From Cnuella takakiae (lineage in GTDB: Bacteria > Bacteroidota > Bacteroidia > Chitinophagales > Chitinophagaceae): DNA of 40,185 nt. Of this stretch, positions 33,923 to 40,185 are shown piece after piece (position 1 is the first letter of the stretch; every line of letters begins with the position of its first letter). The translations under genes were made by a program, and so were the position numbers. The notes under the pieces were generated by a model that worked only from the letters and a program-made list of their open reading frames with translations, searched no databases and was not told the origin of the DNA. Location of the stretch: the NCBI RefSeq assembly GCF_001953305.1, contig NZ_MTFE01000010.1:4149250-4189434 (forward strand), in the 5' to 3' direction.

Positions 33923-34064
33923 GATAATGTGCTGATGAGGTAATGTGCTGATGTGCTAAAATGCAAGGCAGGCGTACAATGCCTTTCTTGCAGGAATATG
34001 CAATTGCCTAAATGAGATGTGGGCTGGAGCAGGCCTGTTTTGCTGCTGCAACTAATAAACTGTT

Positions 34065-35591
34065 TTAGCGGATGTTTGCCGGTTCGGGCTGGGGCTCGGT
34101 TTCCGTCCAGGCAAGACAGGCTTTTACGGCCCTTTGCCAGCCCCGCTGCCAGGCATCACCATTTGAATGGAGTACCGGGTCAAAACTTCGCTCCTCCTGC
34201 CATAGCTGCTCCAGTTCCGTCCTGTTTTTCCAAAACCCAACCGCCAGGCCCGCAAGGAAAGCTGCACCCATGGCGGTGGTCTCCAGTATTTGCGGCCGCA
34301 CCACTTTTGCGCCCAGCACATCGGCCTGGATTTGCATCAGCAGGTCGTCGGCAGTGGCACCACCATCTACCCGCAGTTCGCTGATGGCGGCACCGGCATC
34401 GGCTTCCATACAACGCAGCACATCACCGGTTTGAAAGGCGATGCTTTCCAGTGCCGCCCTGGCCAGGTGGCCTGCCGATGTGCCGCGGGTGATGCCCACC
34501 ATGGTTCCCCGCGCATGGCCATTCCAGTGCGGCGCCCCCAGGCCGGCAAAAGCAGGCACCAGGTATACACCACCATTGTCGGGTACTTTGGCTGCCAGGG
34601 TTTCCACATCAGCAGCAGTGGCTATCAGTCCCAGGCCATCGCGCAGCCATTGCACCACGGCACCACCAATAAAGATGCTGCCTTCAAGGGCATAGTTCAC
34701 TTCGGCACCAATTTGCCAGGCTACCGTCGTCACCAAGTTATTTTGAGAAGCAACAGGTTTTCCGCCTGTATTCATCAGCATAAAGCAACCGGTACCATAG
34801 GTGCTTTTCACCATGCCCACACGGGTGCATTGCTGTCCAAACAGCGCCGCCTGCTGGTCGCCGGCAATACCGGCAATAGGTATGCGGTGCGAAAGGATGC
34901 GGCCTGCGGTATGCCCGTACACTTCACTGGAAGACCGCACCTGGGGCAGTACGGAATAGGGAATATCAAACAACTGCAACAATTCTTCATCCCACTGGAG
35001 GGTATGGATATTGAACAGCAGGGTACGCGAGGCATTGGTTACATCCGTAACATGCACCTCGCCGCCGGTAAGATTCCATACCAGCCAGCTGTCTACAGTG
35101 CCAAATGCCAATTGTCCTTTTTCAGCCTTATCCCTGGCACCTGAAACATGATTCAGTATCCAGCGCAGCTTGGTAGCCGAAAAGTAAGCGTCAATCAACA
35201 AACCTGTTTTTTCCCGGATCAAGGGTTCCAGTCCCTGCAGGCGCAGCTCATCGCAGAAGGTTGCAGTGCGGCGGTCCTGCCATACAATGGCCGGGCAGAT
35301 GGGCTGCCCCGAGGTACGATCCCAAACAATGGTGGTTTCGCGCTGGTTGGTAATGCCAATGGCAGCGATATCGTGCGGATGCAGGGAGGCCTGGAGGATG
35401 GCTTCAGCGGCAACAGCCGCCTGGGTGCTCCATATTTCCATGGCATCGTGCTCTACCCAGCCGGGCTGGGGATAGTACTGGGTAAACTCCCTTTGCGCTA
35501 CTGAAATGATCTTACCGGCGCGGTCAAATACCAGGGCACGGGAAGAAGTGGTTCCCTGGTCGAGGGAAAGAATATAAGGTGGCAGGCTCAT
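34065..35591 (-). CDS. glpK: Glycerol kinase
   Basis: This 508-residue FGGY-family kinase phosphorylates glycerol to sn-glycerol 3-phosphate with ATP. The N-terminal phosphate motif [15 protein letters not shown] (about 9-23, D11) and the glycerol-binding [13 protein letters not shown] and WQDRRT blocks are present, as are the C-terminal signature region ([19 protein letters not shown]) and [16 protein letters not shown]. The length is normal. It is followed by glpF on the same strand, and glpD lies upstream beyond an AT-rich insertion that carries toxin-antitoxin remnants. The product feeds GlpD and lipid synthesis. Confidence 0.97.
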   Translation of the reverse strand: MSLPPYILSLDQGTTSSRALVFDRAGKIISVAQREFTQYYPQPGWVEHDAMEIWSTQAAVAAEAILQASLHPHDIAAIGITNQRETTIVWDRTSGQPICPAIVWQDRRTATFCDELRLQGLEPLIREKTGLLIDAYFSATKLRWILNHVSGARDKAEKGQLAFGTVDSWLVWNLTGGEVHVTDVTNASRTLLFNIHTLQWDEELLQLFDIPYSVLPQVRSSSEVYGHTAGRILSHRIPIAGIAGDQQAALFGQQCTRVGMVKSTYGTGCFMLMNTGGKPVASQNNLVTTVAWQIGAEVNYALEGSIFIGGAVVQWLRDGLGLIATAADVETLAAKVPDNGGVYLVPAFAGLGAPHWNGHARGTMVGITRGTSAGHLARAALESIAFQTGDVLRCMEADAGAAISELRVDGGATADDLLMQIQADVLGAKVVRPQILETTAMGAAFLAGLAVGFWKNRTELEQLWQEERSFDPVLHSNGDAWQRGWQRAVKACLAWTETEPQPEPANIR

Positions 35592-35862
35592 GGTCGTTAG
35601 ATTGTGTGTTTAAGGTAAGCTTTAGCGGGTAAAATAAAACAAGGGGATATTTCTAAATTTCTATCCGTTCTACCCAAAGAACAATGATGAAAATAAAACA
35701 ATAACACACTGGAATCCTACCTGACTCGACACCAATAATGTATAAATTGGTTTATTAACCTGGCATCACAAATGCAAGTTGACAAACTACCCAATCATTA
35801 TTGCCTTCAAGCCTGCAAACAGTTTCAAACTTACAAAGAGCCATAACTTCACCCACAAGTAA
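35592..35862. other. AT-rich stretch with no intact gene
   Basis: This is the first part of a markedly AT-rich segment between glpK and the mntA remnant. I see no open frame with a recognisable family. Short translated pieces between 35770 and 35850 do not match anything I know. Confidence 0.5.
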
Positions 35863-36180
35863 ATGCCCAGGCATCACAACCAAAGAAGACATACTCAGCA
35901 AGCTCAGGTTACTGAAATCTGAATTCCATAAGTAGGGGCACATAGCACTGGATTGTTTTGTTTTTACTGACGCAATTAACAGTCGGCCAACAGTGATATT
36001 GCTATGCGGATTGACTTTGAGCCGGAGCAAGAAAACTTTGACAATCACAAGGCGGCAAACGCCTGACTGGAACACCTTTTTGATAAAGAGAAAATTGAAA
36101 TAGTTACCAGGAATGGTTTAAGGAAATACACCGGACTTAAAATTTTAAACAACGTGCTTTTTGTCTTAATAGCCAATTGA
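35863..36180 (+). pseudogene. Decayed MntA-type nucleotidyltransferase (antitoxin)
   Basis: Reading three frame segments together gives a recognisable minimal nucleotidyltransferase. The N-terminus is TTKEDILSKLRLLKSEFHK (35876-35932), followed by a TAG at 35933. A CFVFTDAINSRP segment then takes the place of the GSFARG loop. After a frame change near 35985-35990 come NSDIAMRIDFEPEQENFDN, a TGA at 36064, and LEHLFDKEKIEIVTRNGL up to 36180. The usual SDIDLL catalytic acids read SDIAMR, so activity is lost. The only ATG that fits the family start (35863) is one frame off. In intact systems MntA AMPylates and silences the HepT toxin, whose remnant follows directly. Confidence 0.85.
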
Positions 36181-36547
36181 ATTCCTAAAGCACATTTCTG
36201 ATTAAGGTACATACTTGGCTTCTGTCAATAAAGGTTTAACAGCGGAGGCTTTTTTAAAAACAAAACCCTAAAGCGGCCAGTTGTAAAAAGTTTAAAAATT
36301 ATTGGGGAGGCTACAAAGAAAGTACCAGCAATCTTCAAATCACAATGGCGTTCTATTGAATGGAAAGATATGGCTGGTATGCGCAACCGCCTTTCAAGAT
36401 TATTTGGGCGTAAACTATTCGATTGTTTGGGATGTGTTAACCAGCAAAATCCCAGAACTACATAGCCAGATAAGGGTAATAATAGCAGGGCAGCAAAATT
36501 TGTTCTTTAGTAATGGCATAATACAATTGCTTGTAATTGCCTCATAA
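36176..36547 (+). pseudogene. Decayed HepT-type (DUF86, HEPN) toxin
   Basis: Three frame segments assemble into a DUF86/HepT protein. They are IEFLKHISD, a TAA at 36203, then GLTAEAFLKTK; after a first frame change near 36250, KSLKIIGEATKKVPAIFKSQ and IEWKDMAGMRNRLS; and after a second near 36393, DYLGVNYSIVWDVLTSKIPE. The order and motifs (IIGEA, W-K-D-x-A-G-M-R-x-R-L, YxGVxYxIVWD) are those of HepT. The HEPN ribonuclease motif R-x4-6-H is broken where the second frame change falls. The homology overlaps the mntA remnant by a few bases, as in intact operons. Confidence 0.88.
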
Positions 36548-36567
36548 GGCTGCACTCCTACTTTACA

Positions 36568-38178
36568 TTAAGTAACTACTTCGGTTGCACTTTCCTGTGG
36601 CAGATACCGGCCGGCCACCTGCTCAAACTGCTGCACCTGCAGCAACACCCATTCCTTATCTTTTCCCAATTCTGCTGCCATCAATTGAGCCACGCCAGGC
36701 GCCGCCGCAAGCGCCGCCCGCGCATCCAAAAACAGCAACCGAAGCCTGCGGGCCAGCACATCTTCCACGGTGCGGGCCATTTCGTTTTGAATGGCCCATA
36801 CCACTTCCGCTTTCAAATAAGCATGTCCAGTCAAAAGCGGTTTGCCAAGCTCAGGGTATTGCTGCACCAGGGCTTCAATATGTGCGGCATCGCTGCCATA
36901 CAATTGCAAGGCACCTGTAGGCGGTACCGCACCGGCACCATGTATGGGCAGCTCGCGGGTGCGGCAGGTACCTGGCGTTAAACCGGCCAGCACCTCTACT
37001 TGTGCCAGCACATCCTCCGCCATCTTGCGGTAGGTGGTCCACTTGCCGCCGGTAATGGTGATCAAACCAGAAGGTGCCACCAGCAGTTTGTGGTCGCGGG
37101 AAATTTCCTTTGTCGCCGCTTCGGCATGATGCGGAGCCGCCAGGGGACGCAGCCCTGCGAAAATGCTTTTGATATCGCTGCGCTGTGGTTTGCGGGCCAG
37201 GTAGCGCTGTACATTATCCAGCACAAATCCAATCTCCGCCTCCTGTGCCACAGGTTCCAGCGCATGCCGGTTGAGCGGGGTATCGGTAGTACCCACCAGC
37301 AGTTGTCCATGCCAGGGCAGGGCAAAGAGCACCCGGCCATCACTGGTTTGGGGTATCATCAAGGCTGTCTCACCAGGAAGAAAAGATCGGTCAAATACCA
37401 GGTGTATGCCCTGGCTGGGACGTACCAGCGGCGCACGTCCGGGTTCATCCAGTTGTAATACCTCGTCAACGAAAACGCCGGTAGCATTTACTACCGCTTT
37501 TGCATACAGTTCATAGCTAGTACCGGTTTCCAGGTCTGTGGCTATTACCCCGCTTATTTTCCTATCGCTTTTGAGCAGGCCCTGCACCTGCATGTAGTTG
37601 AGTACCGTGGCGCCTTCGCGTGCAGCAGTTTGTGCCAGGTTGAGGGCCAGCCTTGCATCATCAAACCGGCCATCGTAGTAGAGGATGCCACCGGTAAGCC
37701 CCTGGGTGCGCACACCGGGCAGCCTTTCGGTTACCTCGGCGGCAGTAAGCAGTTTGGAAGCGCCAAAACTCAGGCCCACCGACAGCCAGTCGTACAGCTT
37801 CAGGCCGGTCCAGTATTTCATCTGCTCAAAATAGTTGTAGCAGGGAATCACAAAGGATTGGCGGCGTACCAGGTGGGGCGCATTGCGCAAGAGATAACCC
37901 CTTTCCCGCAAGGCTTCAAATACCAGCTTGATATTGCCCTGTGCCAGGTAGCGCACCCCGCCATGCACCAGCTTGGTGCTGCGGCTGGACGTGCCTTTGG
38001 CAAAATCAGAGCCCTCCAGCAAAAGCGTCCGCAAACCGCGGCTGGCGGCATCTACGGCAACCCCCAACCCGGTAGCACCACCGCCAATAACAACAAGGTC
38101 CCACAGGGGCGTTTGCGCCAGTTGCGATAAACTATGCGAGCGGTTGAAAAAAGGTTTTTCGTTGGCAGGTAAGGGCAT
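36568..38178 (-). CDS. glpD: Glycerol-3-phosphate dehydrogenase, FAD-dependent
   Basis: This 536-residue flavoprotein oxidises sn-glycerol 3-phosphate to dihydroxyacetone phosphate and passes electrons to the quinone pool at the membrane. The FAD-binding motif is VVIGGGATGLGVAVDAASRG (about 29-48). It also has the GlpD signature KGTSSRSTKLVHGGVRYL, an LVGTTDTPL strand, the ITGGKWTTYRKMAEDV region and a C-terminal capping domain with the ARRLRLLFLDA helix. I chose the ATG at 38178, since the longer reading frame begins at a TTG. It completes the glycerol set with glpK and glpF on the same strand but is separated from them by about 980 bp of AT-rich DNA. Confidence 0.96.
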   Translation of the reverse strand: MPLPANEKPFFNRSHSLSQLAQTPLWDLVVIGGGATGLGVAVDAASRGLRTLLLEGSDFAKGTSSRSTKLVHGGVRYLAQGNIKLVFEALRERGYLLRNAPHLVRRQSFVIPCYNYFEQMKYWTGLKLYDWLSVGLSFGASKLLTAAEVTERLPGVRTQGLTGGILYYDGRFDDARLALNLAQTAAREGATVLNYMQVQGLLKSDRKISGVIATDLETGTSYELYAKAVVNATGVFVDEVLQLDEPGRAPLVRPSQGIHLVFDRSFLPGETALMIPQTSDGRVLFALPWHGQLLVGTTDTPLNRHALEPVAQEAEIGFVLDNVQRYLARKPQRSDIKSIFAGLRPLAAPHHAEAATKEISRDHKLLVAPSGLITITGGKWTTYRKMAEDVLAQVEVLAGLTPGTCRTRELPIHGAGAVPPTGALQLYGSDAAHIEALVQQYPELGKPLLTGHAYLKAEVVWAIQNEMARTVEDVLARRLRLLFLDARAALAAAPGVAQLMAAELGKDKEWVLLQVQQFEQVAGRYLPQESATEVVT

Positions 38179-38241
38179 AACCGGGCTTTGATACAAATTA
38201 CGCCAAAGGCGCTGATCCGTAAGTTAATTGGCCGTTAGGAA

Positions 38242-38275
38242 AATATAAAGGGTGCTGAAAAGCACCCTTTATATT
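38242..38275 (-). terminator. Terminator hairpin with GAAA loop
   Basis: A 15-bp perfect stem (AATATAAAGGGTGCT with its complement) encloses GAAA read on the plus strand. It lies just after the GH43 stop codon and before the glpD start, so it ends the GH43 transcript. The base of the stem and the following bases are T-rich on the minus strand. Confidence 0.85.
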
Positions 38276-38289
38276 CTTCGTCAAAACAT

Positions 38290-39768
38290 TTATTGTGAAT
38301 CCATCACAAAGCGGTCGAACACCGCCACGCTGCCTTCTCTGCCTCTTGATACCACCCCTACCCTCAAGGCCCGGTCCCATGGTGGCAGATAGGAGCCATC
38401 AATGGGTGTGGTATTTACAGGGGAATAGCTGCGACCATTGGTGCTGTATAAAAATTGAAAACGGTTGCCGCCCTGTGCTGCTACCCGCAGGTGCAATTTG
38501 CGGCCTGCCTTGTACGGCATACTTGCAATAACACTATCCCGTCCACTCCGCAATGCCGATACCACCAGGCTATCGCCGGTATAAAACAGGTTAAGGGTAT
38601 TTTGCTCATCACCAATAACCGTAACACCGGCAGCGGCGTTCGTCTTACCCGGACGCACAAGGGCTGTTGCGGTATAGTCGCCGCTCAGTGTTTTTTGCCC
38701 GGCAAACAACCCTGATGCTGTTGGCAAAGCTTGCAGGTGCAGTTCGCCATTGGCTACGGCATAGCGGGGTTGTTGAAAAACATTCCACTCCCATGTTTTA
38801 GGCAGGCTGCCGCCCCGGAAGCGATCGGTGCGGGGTGCTATATCGCGTTGAACAGCGCCCGGTGCTTTTATAAATTCTACCCAGCCATCGGGTGTAAAAC
38901 GAAACTCCTGCAACAGCCCTTCCCTGCCTGTAAATACCGTTGACTGAGCACTATAGCCATGATACAGGAAATAGTGCCTGCCGTTTTTTTCCACCGGCGT
39001 ACCATGACCCGGGCAGCGCCACTGTTCGTTGTGTGTGAGAATTGGATTACCACTGTACTTTTCCCATGGACCAAGCAGGTCTTTGGCACGGGCCACACCG
39101 GTGGCATAGGTACATCCCGGGCCGCAGCAACCCGCTGCCGCATAAAAAGCATAATAGTAATCGCCATTTTGGATCATGCTCACCCCTTCCACCAGGTTGG
39201 CTTCCCAGGGCAGGGTATTGCGAAACAATTCGCGCTTCTCCCCCAGCATCGCAGTGCGTTCTTCGTTCATCTCCTGTATCCAGATGGGCGTAGGTTGGTT
39301 TACGCTGTTGGCGTCTTCCTTCCATATCAGGTATAGCTTACCTGCCTTGTCGCGCATGGGAAAAGCATCGATGGAACCAACAGCCTGGCAGATCAGGGGG
39401 CCATGGTCTTTGTAAGGACCCTCGGGCCGGTCGGCACTGGCAACGGAGAGACAAAGGTTACCGCCTTTTTTATGACCCGAGTAGTAGATGTACACCTTGC
39501 CCTTATCGTAGGTCACTTCGGGTGCCCAGAAATAGTAATCTGCCCACTCCGGCGGCCGGTCAAATACATGCCCCACCATTTGCCAGTCGGTAAGGTTCTT
39601 AGATTTCAACAGGGGGAAAATGGGCATCCAGTTGCTTGAAGTGGCCGAGGCCCAGTAGGTATCGCCGATCTTGACCACAGAAGGATCGGGGTGGTCGCCG
39701 GGAAGTACCAGTTGCTGGGCATGTGATAGCTGCCAACAGAACAGGCAGAAAAAAAATAGTTGCTTCAT
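38290..39768 (-). CDS. Secreted GH43-family glycoside hydrolase
   Basis: This 492-residue exported protein has a signal peptide cleaved near SHAQ (residues 15-18) and a five-bladed propeller of the GH43 type. The three catalytic acids are visible: base D28 in DHPDPS, pKa-modulating D134 in GSIDAFPM, and acid E194 in LVEGVSM. A C-terminal beta-sandwich of about 180 residues (from about 310, with GGSLPKTWEWN and GVTVIGDEQNTLNLFYT) is the accessory domain common in this family. Family members are inverting arabinofuranosidases or xylosidases, so arabinose- or xylose-containing plant glycans are likely substrates. It is a single gene with its own terminator and no adjacent SusCD pair for glycans. 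Confidence 0.92.
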   Translation of the reverse strand: MKQLFFFCLFCWQLSHAQQLVLPGDHPDPSVVKIGDTYWASATSSNWMPIFPLLKSKNLTDWQMVGHVFDRPPEWADYYFWAPEVTYDKGKVYIYYSGHKKGGNLCLSVASADRPEGPYKDHGPLICQAVGSIDAFPMRDKAGKLYLIWKEDANSVNQPTPIWIQEMNEERTAMLGEKRELFRNTLPWEANLVEGVSMIQNGDYYYAFYAAAGCCGPGCTYATGVARAKDLLGPWEKYSGNPILTHNEQWRCPGHGTPVEKNGRHYFLYHGYSAQSTVFTGREGLLQEFRFTPDGWVEFIKAPGAVQRDIAPRTDRFRGGSLPKTWEWNVFQQPRYAVANGELHLQALPTASGLFAGQKTLSGDYTATALVRPGKTNAAAGVTVIGDEQNTLNLFYTGDSLVVSALRSGRDSVIASMPYKAGRKLHLRVAAQGGNRFQFLYSTNGRSYSPVNTTPIDGSYLPPWDRALRVGVVSRGREGSVAVFDRFVMDSQ

Positions 39769-39998
39769 GTAAGATCTTTCGTTTCAACAATAAAAAAACA
39801 AGAACAGGCAATGGGGTGATTTCCGCAAATAGCGGGCCTTGAACGCTGTAGAGGGGCAGGTAATAGGTTTAATGCCATATCTGTTATTATCGCCAGTAAG
39901 GGTAATAGGCTAACACTGTCTTACCAAAAGCAAGAACTATCAGCTTAGCTTTTACAGGTGTATGCCCGAGTGATCAAGGCGATGCAGCAAACAGGATT
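39769..39998. other. Noncoding stretch upstream of the GH43 gene
   Basis: No gene is visible here. The segment should carry the promoter and regulatory region of the GH43 gene, but no exact TAnnTTTG element stands out on the minus strand. Confidence 0.5.
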
Positions 39999-40083
39999 TG
40001 TCATGCCGAACTTGTTTCGGAATCTCGAGCACCATCTTTCGTTTCCGATTGTGCCGGGGATGCCGACCTACGTCGGCATGACA
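39999..40083. repeat. 85-bp element with 11-bp terminal inverted repeats
   Basis: The ends are TGTCATGCCGA (39999-40009) and TCGGCATGACA (40073-40083), which are exact complements. An inner short palindrome (CCGACCTACGTCGG) and a TTTCGG/CCGATT pairing add structure. It resembles a small MITE-like or REP-like dispersed element and encodes nothing. Confidence 0.8.
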
Positions 40084-40130
40084 GACCCGGGCAGTCGCCC
40101 GTTTTGCTTCGTACCTTACCAACCTTTTTC

Positions 40131-40185
40131 AATCACCAATCACCAATCACCAATCACCAATCACCAATCACCAATCACCAATCAC
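40131..40185. repeat. Tandem AATCACC heptamer array, truncated by the window end
   Basis: Almost eight perfect copies of AATCACC run to the last base of the window. The true length is unknown. It does not have the spacer structure of a CRISPR array. Confidence 0.95.

Noticed and set aside
35755-36075. Minus-strand open frame of 106 codons between glpK and glpD
   Set aside because: It lies antisense to a plus-strand reading that matches the MntA family across three frame segments. Its own translation has no recognisable motif.
36302-36547. Plus-strand open frame of 81 codons as an independent small gene
   Set aside because: Only its middle and end match the C-terminal part of HepT. The family's N-terminal part is found in other frames just upstream, so it is a fragment of the pseudogene.
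40131-40185. Repeat array at the window end as a CRISPR
   Set aside because: The 7-bp units follow each other directly without spacers and no cas genes are nearby.

Overview
The window reads as chromosomal DNA of a Bacteroidota bacterium, most likely Chitinophagaceae. The reasons are a SusC/SusD outer-membrane pair, TAnnTTTG-type -7 elements with few purine-rich ribosome sites, many histidine kinases with standalone receivers, a DUF5690 transporter, and exported GH43 and CBM9-type proteins. G+C looks near one half by eye. No rRNA, tRNA, insertion sequence, prophage or CRISPR array is visible.

Layout. (1) 258-1204: a small hydrophilic protein and a secreted NTF2-like protein, separated by a strong terminator. 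(2) 1293-2537, minus: a clan-A (GH1-like) glycosidase. (3) 2828-10009, plus: a signalling island of receiver, receiver-kinase, a 1194-residue CHASE3/HAMP/GAF hybrid kinase with three receivers, another receiver, CheR and CheB, with no chemoreceptor, CheA or CheW. (4) 10215-18388, plus: a run of exported catabolic proteins (CBM9-like, Tat-type RidA, Tat-type SelA-like PLP enzyme, sugar dehydrogenase fused to cytochrome c, second RidA, COG3964 amidohydrolase, SMP-30 lactonase) followed by a cytosolic VOC protein. A dispersed inverted-repeat element sits at two of the joints. (5) 18456-30509, minus: SusC, SusD and two secreted alkaline-phosphatase-superfamily enzymes, then a tightly overlapped phosphonate module (PhnZ-like HD oxygenase, phosphonatase-like HAD, DUF5690 permease, TIGR03364-type FAD oxidoreductase). 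(6) 30698-33125, plus: an orphan PAS kinase and a thioredoxin. (7) 33194-38178, minus: glpF, glpK and glpD, interrupted between glpK and glpD by an AT-rich segment that holds a decayed MntA/HepT toxin-antitoxin pair. (8) 38290-40185: a secreted GH43 enzyme, then about 400 bases without a gene that hold an inverted-repeat element and a heptamer tandem array cut by the window end.

Two loci look most novel. Region 4 could be an extracytoplasmic oxidative route for an amino sugar or related amino compound: deacetylation, oxidation to a lactone, lactone opening, PLP-dependent ammonia elimination, and RidA hydrolysis of the enamine/imine, all outside the cytoplasm. Region 5 joins a SusCD importer and secreted phosphodiesterase-type enzymes to phosphonate-breaking enzymes, which suggests uptake and use of a phosphonate ester such as a phosphonolipid head group. 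The nearby glycerol genes could use the released glycerol. Both functional readings are inferences from gene families and context.
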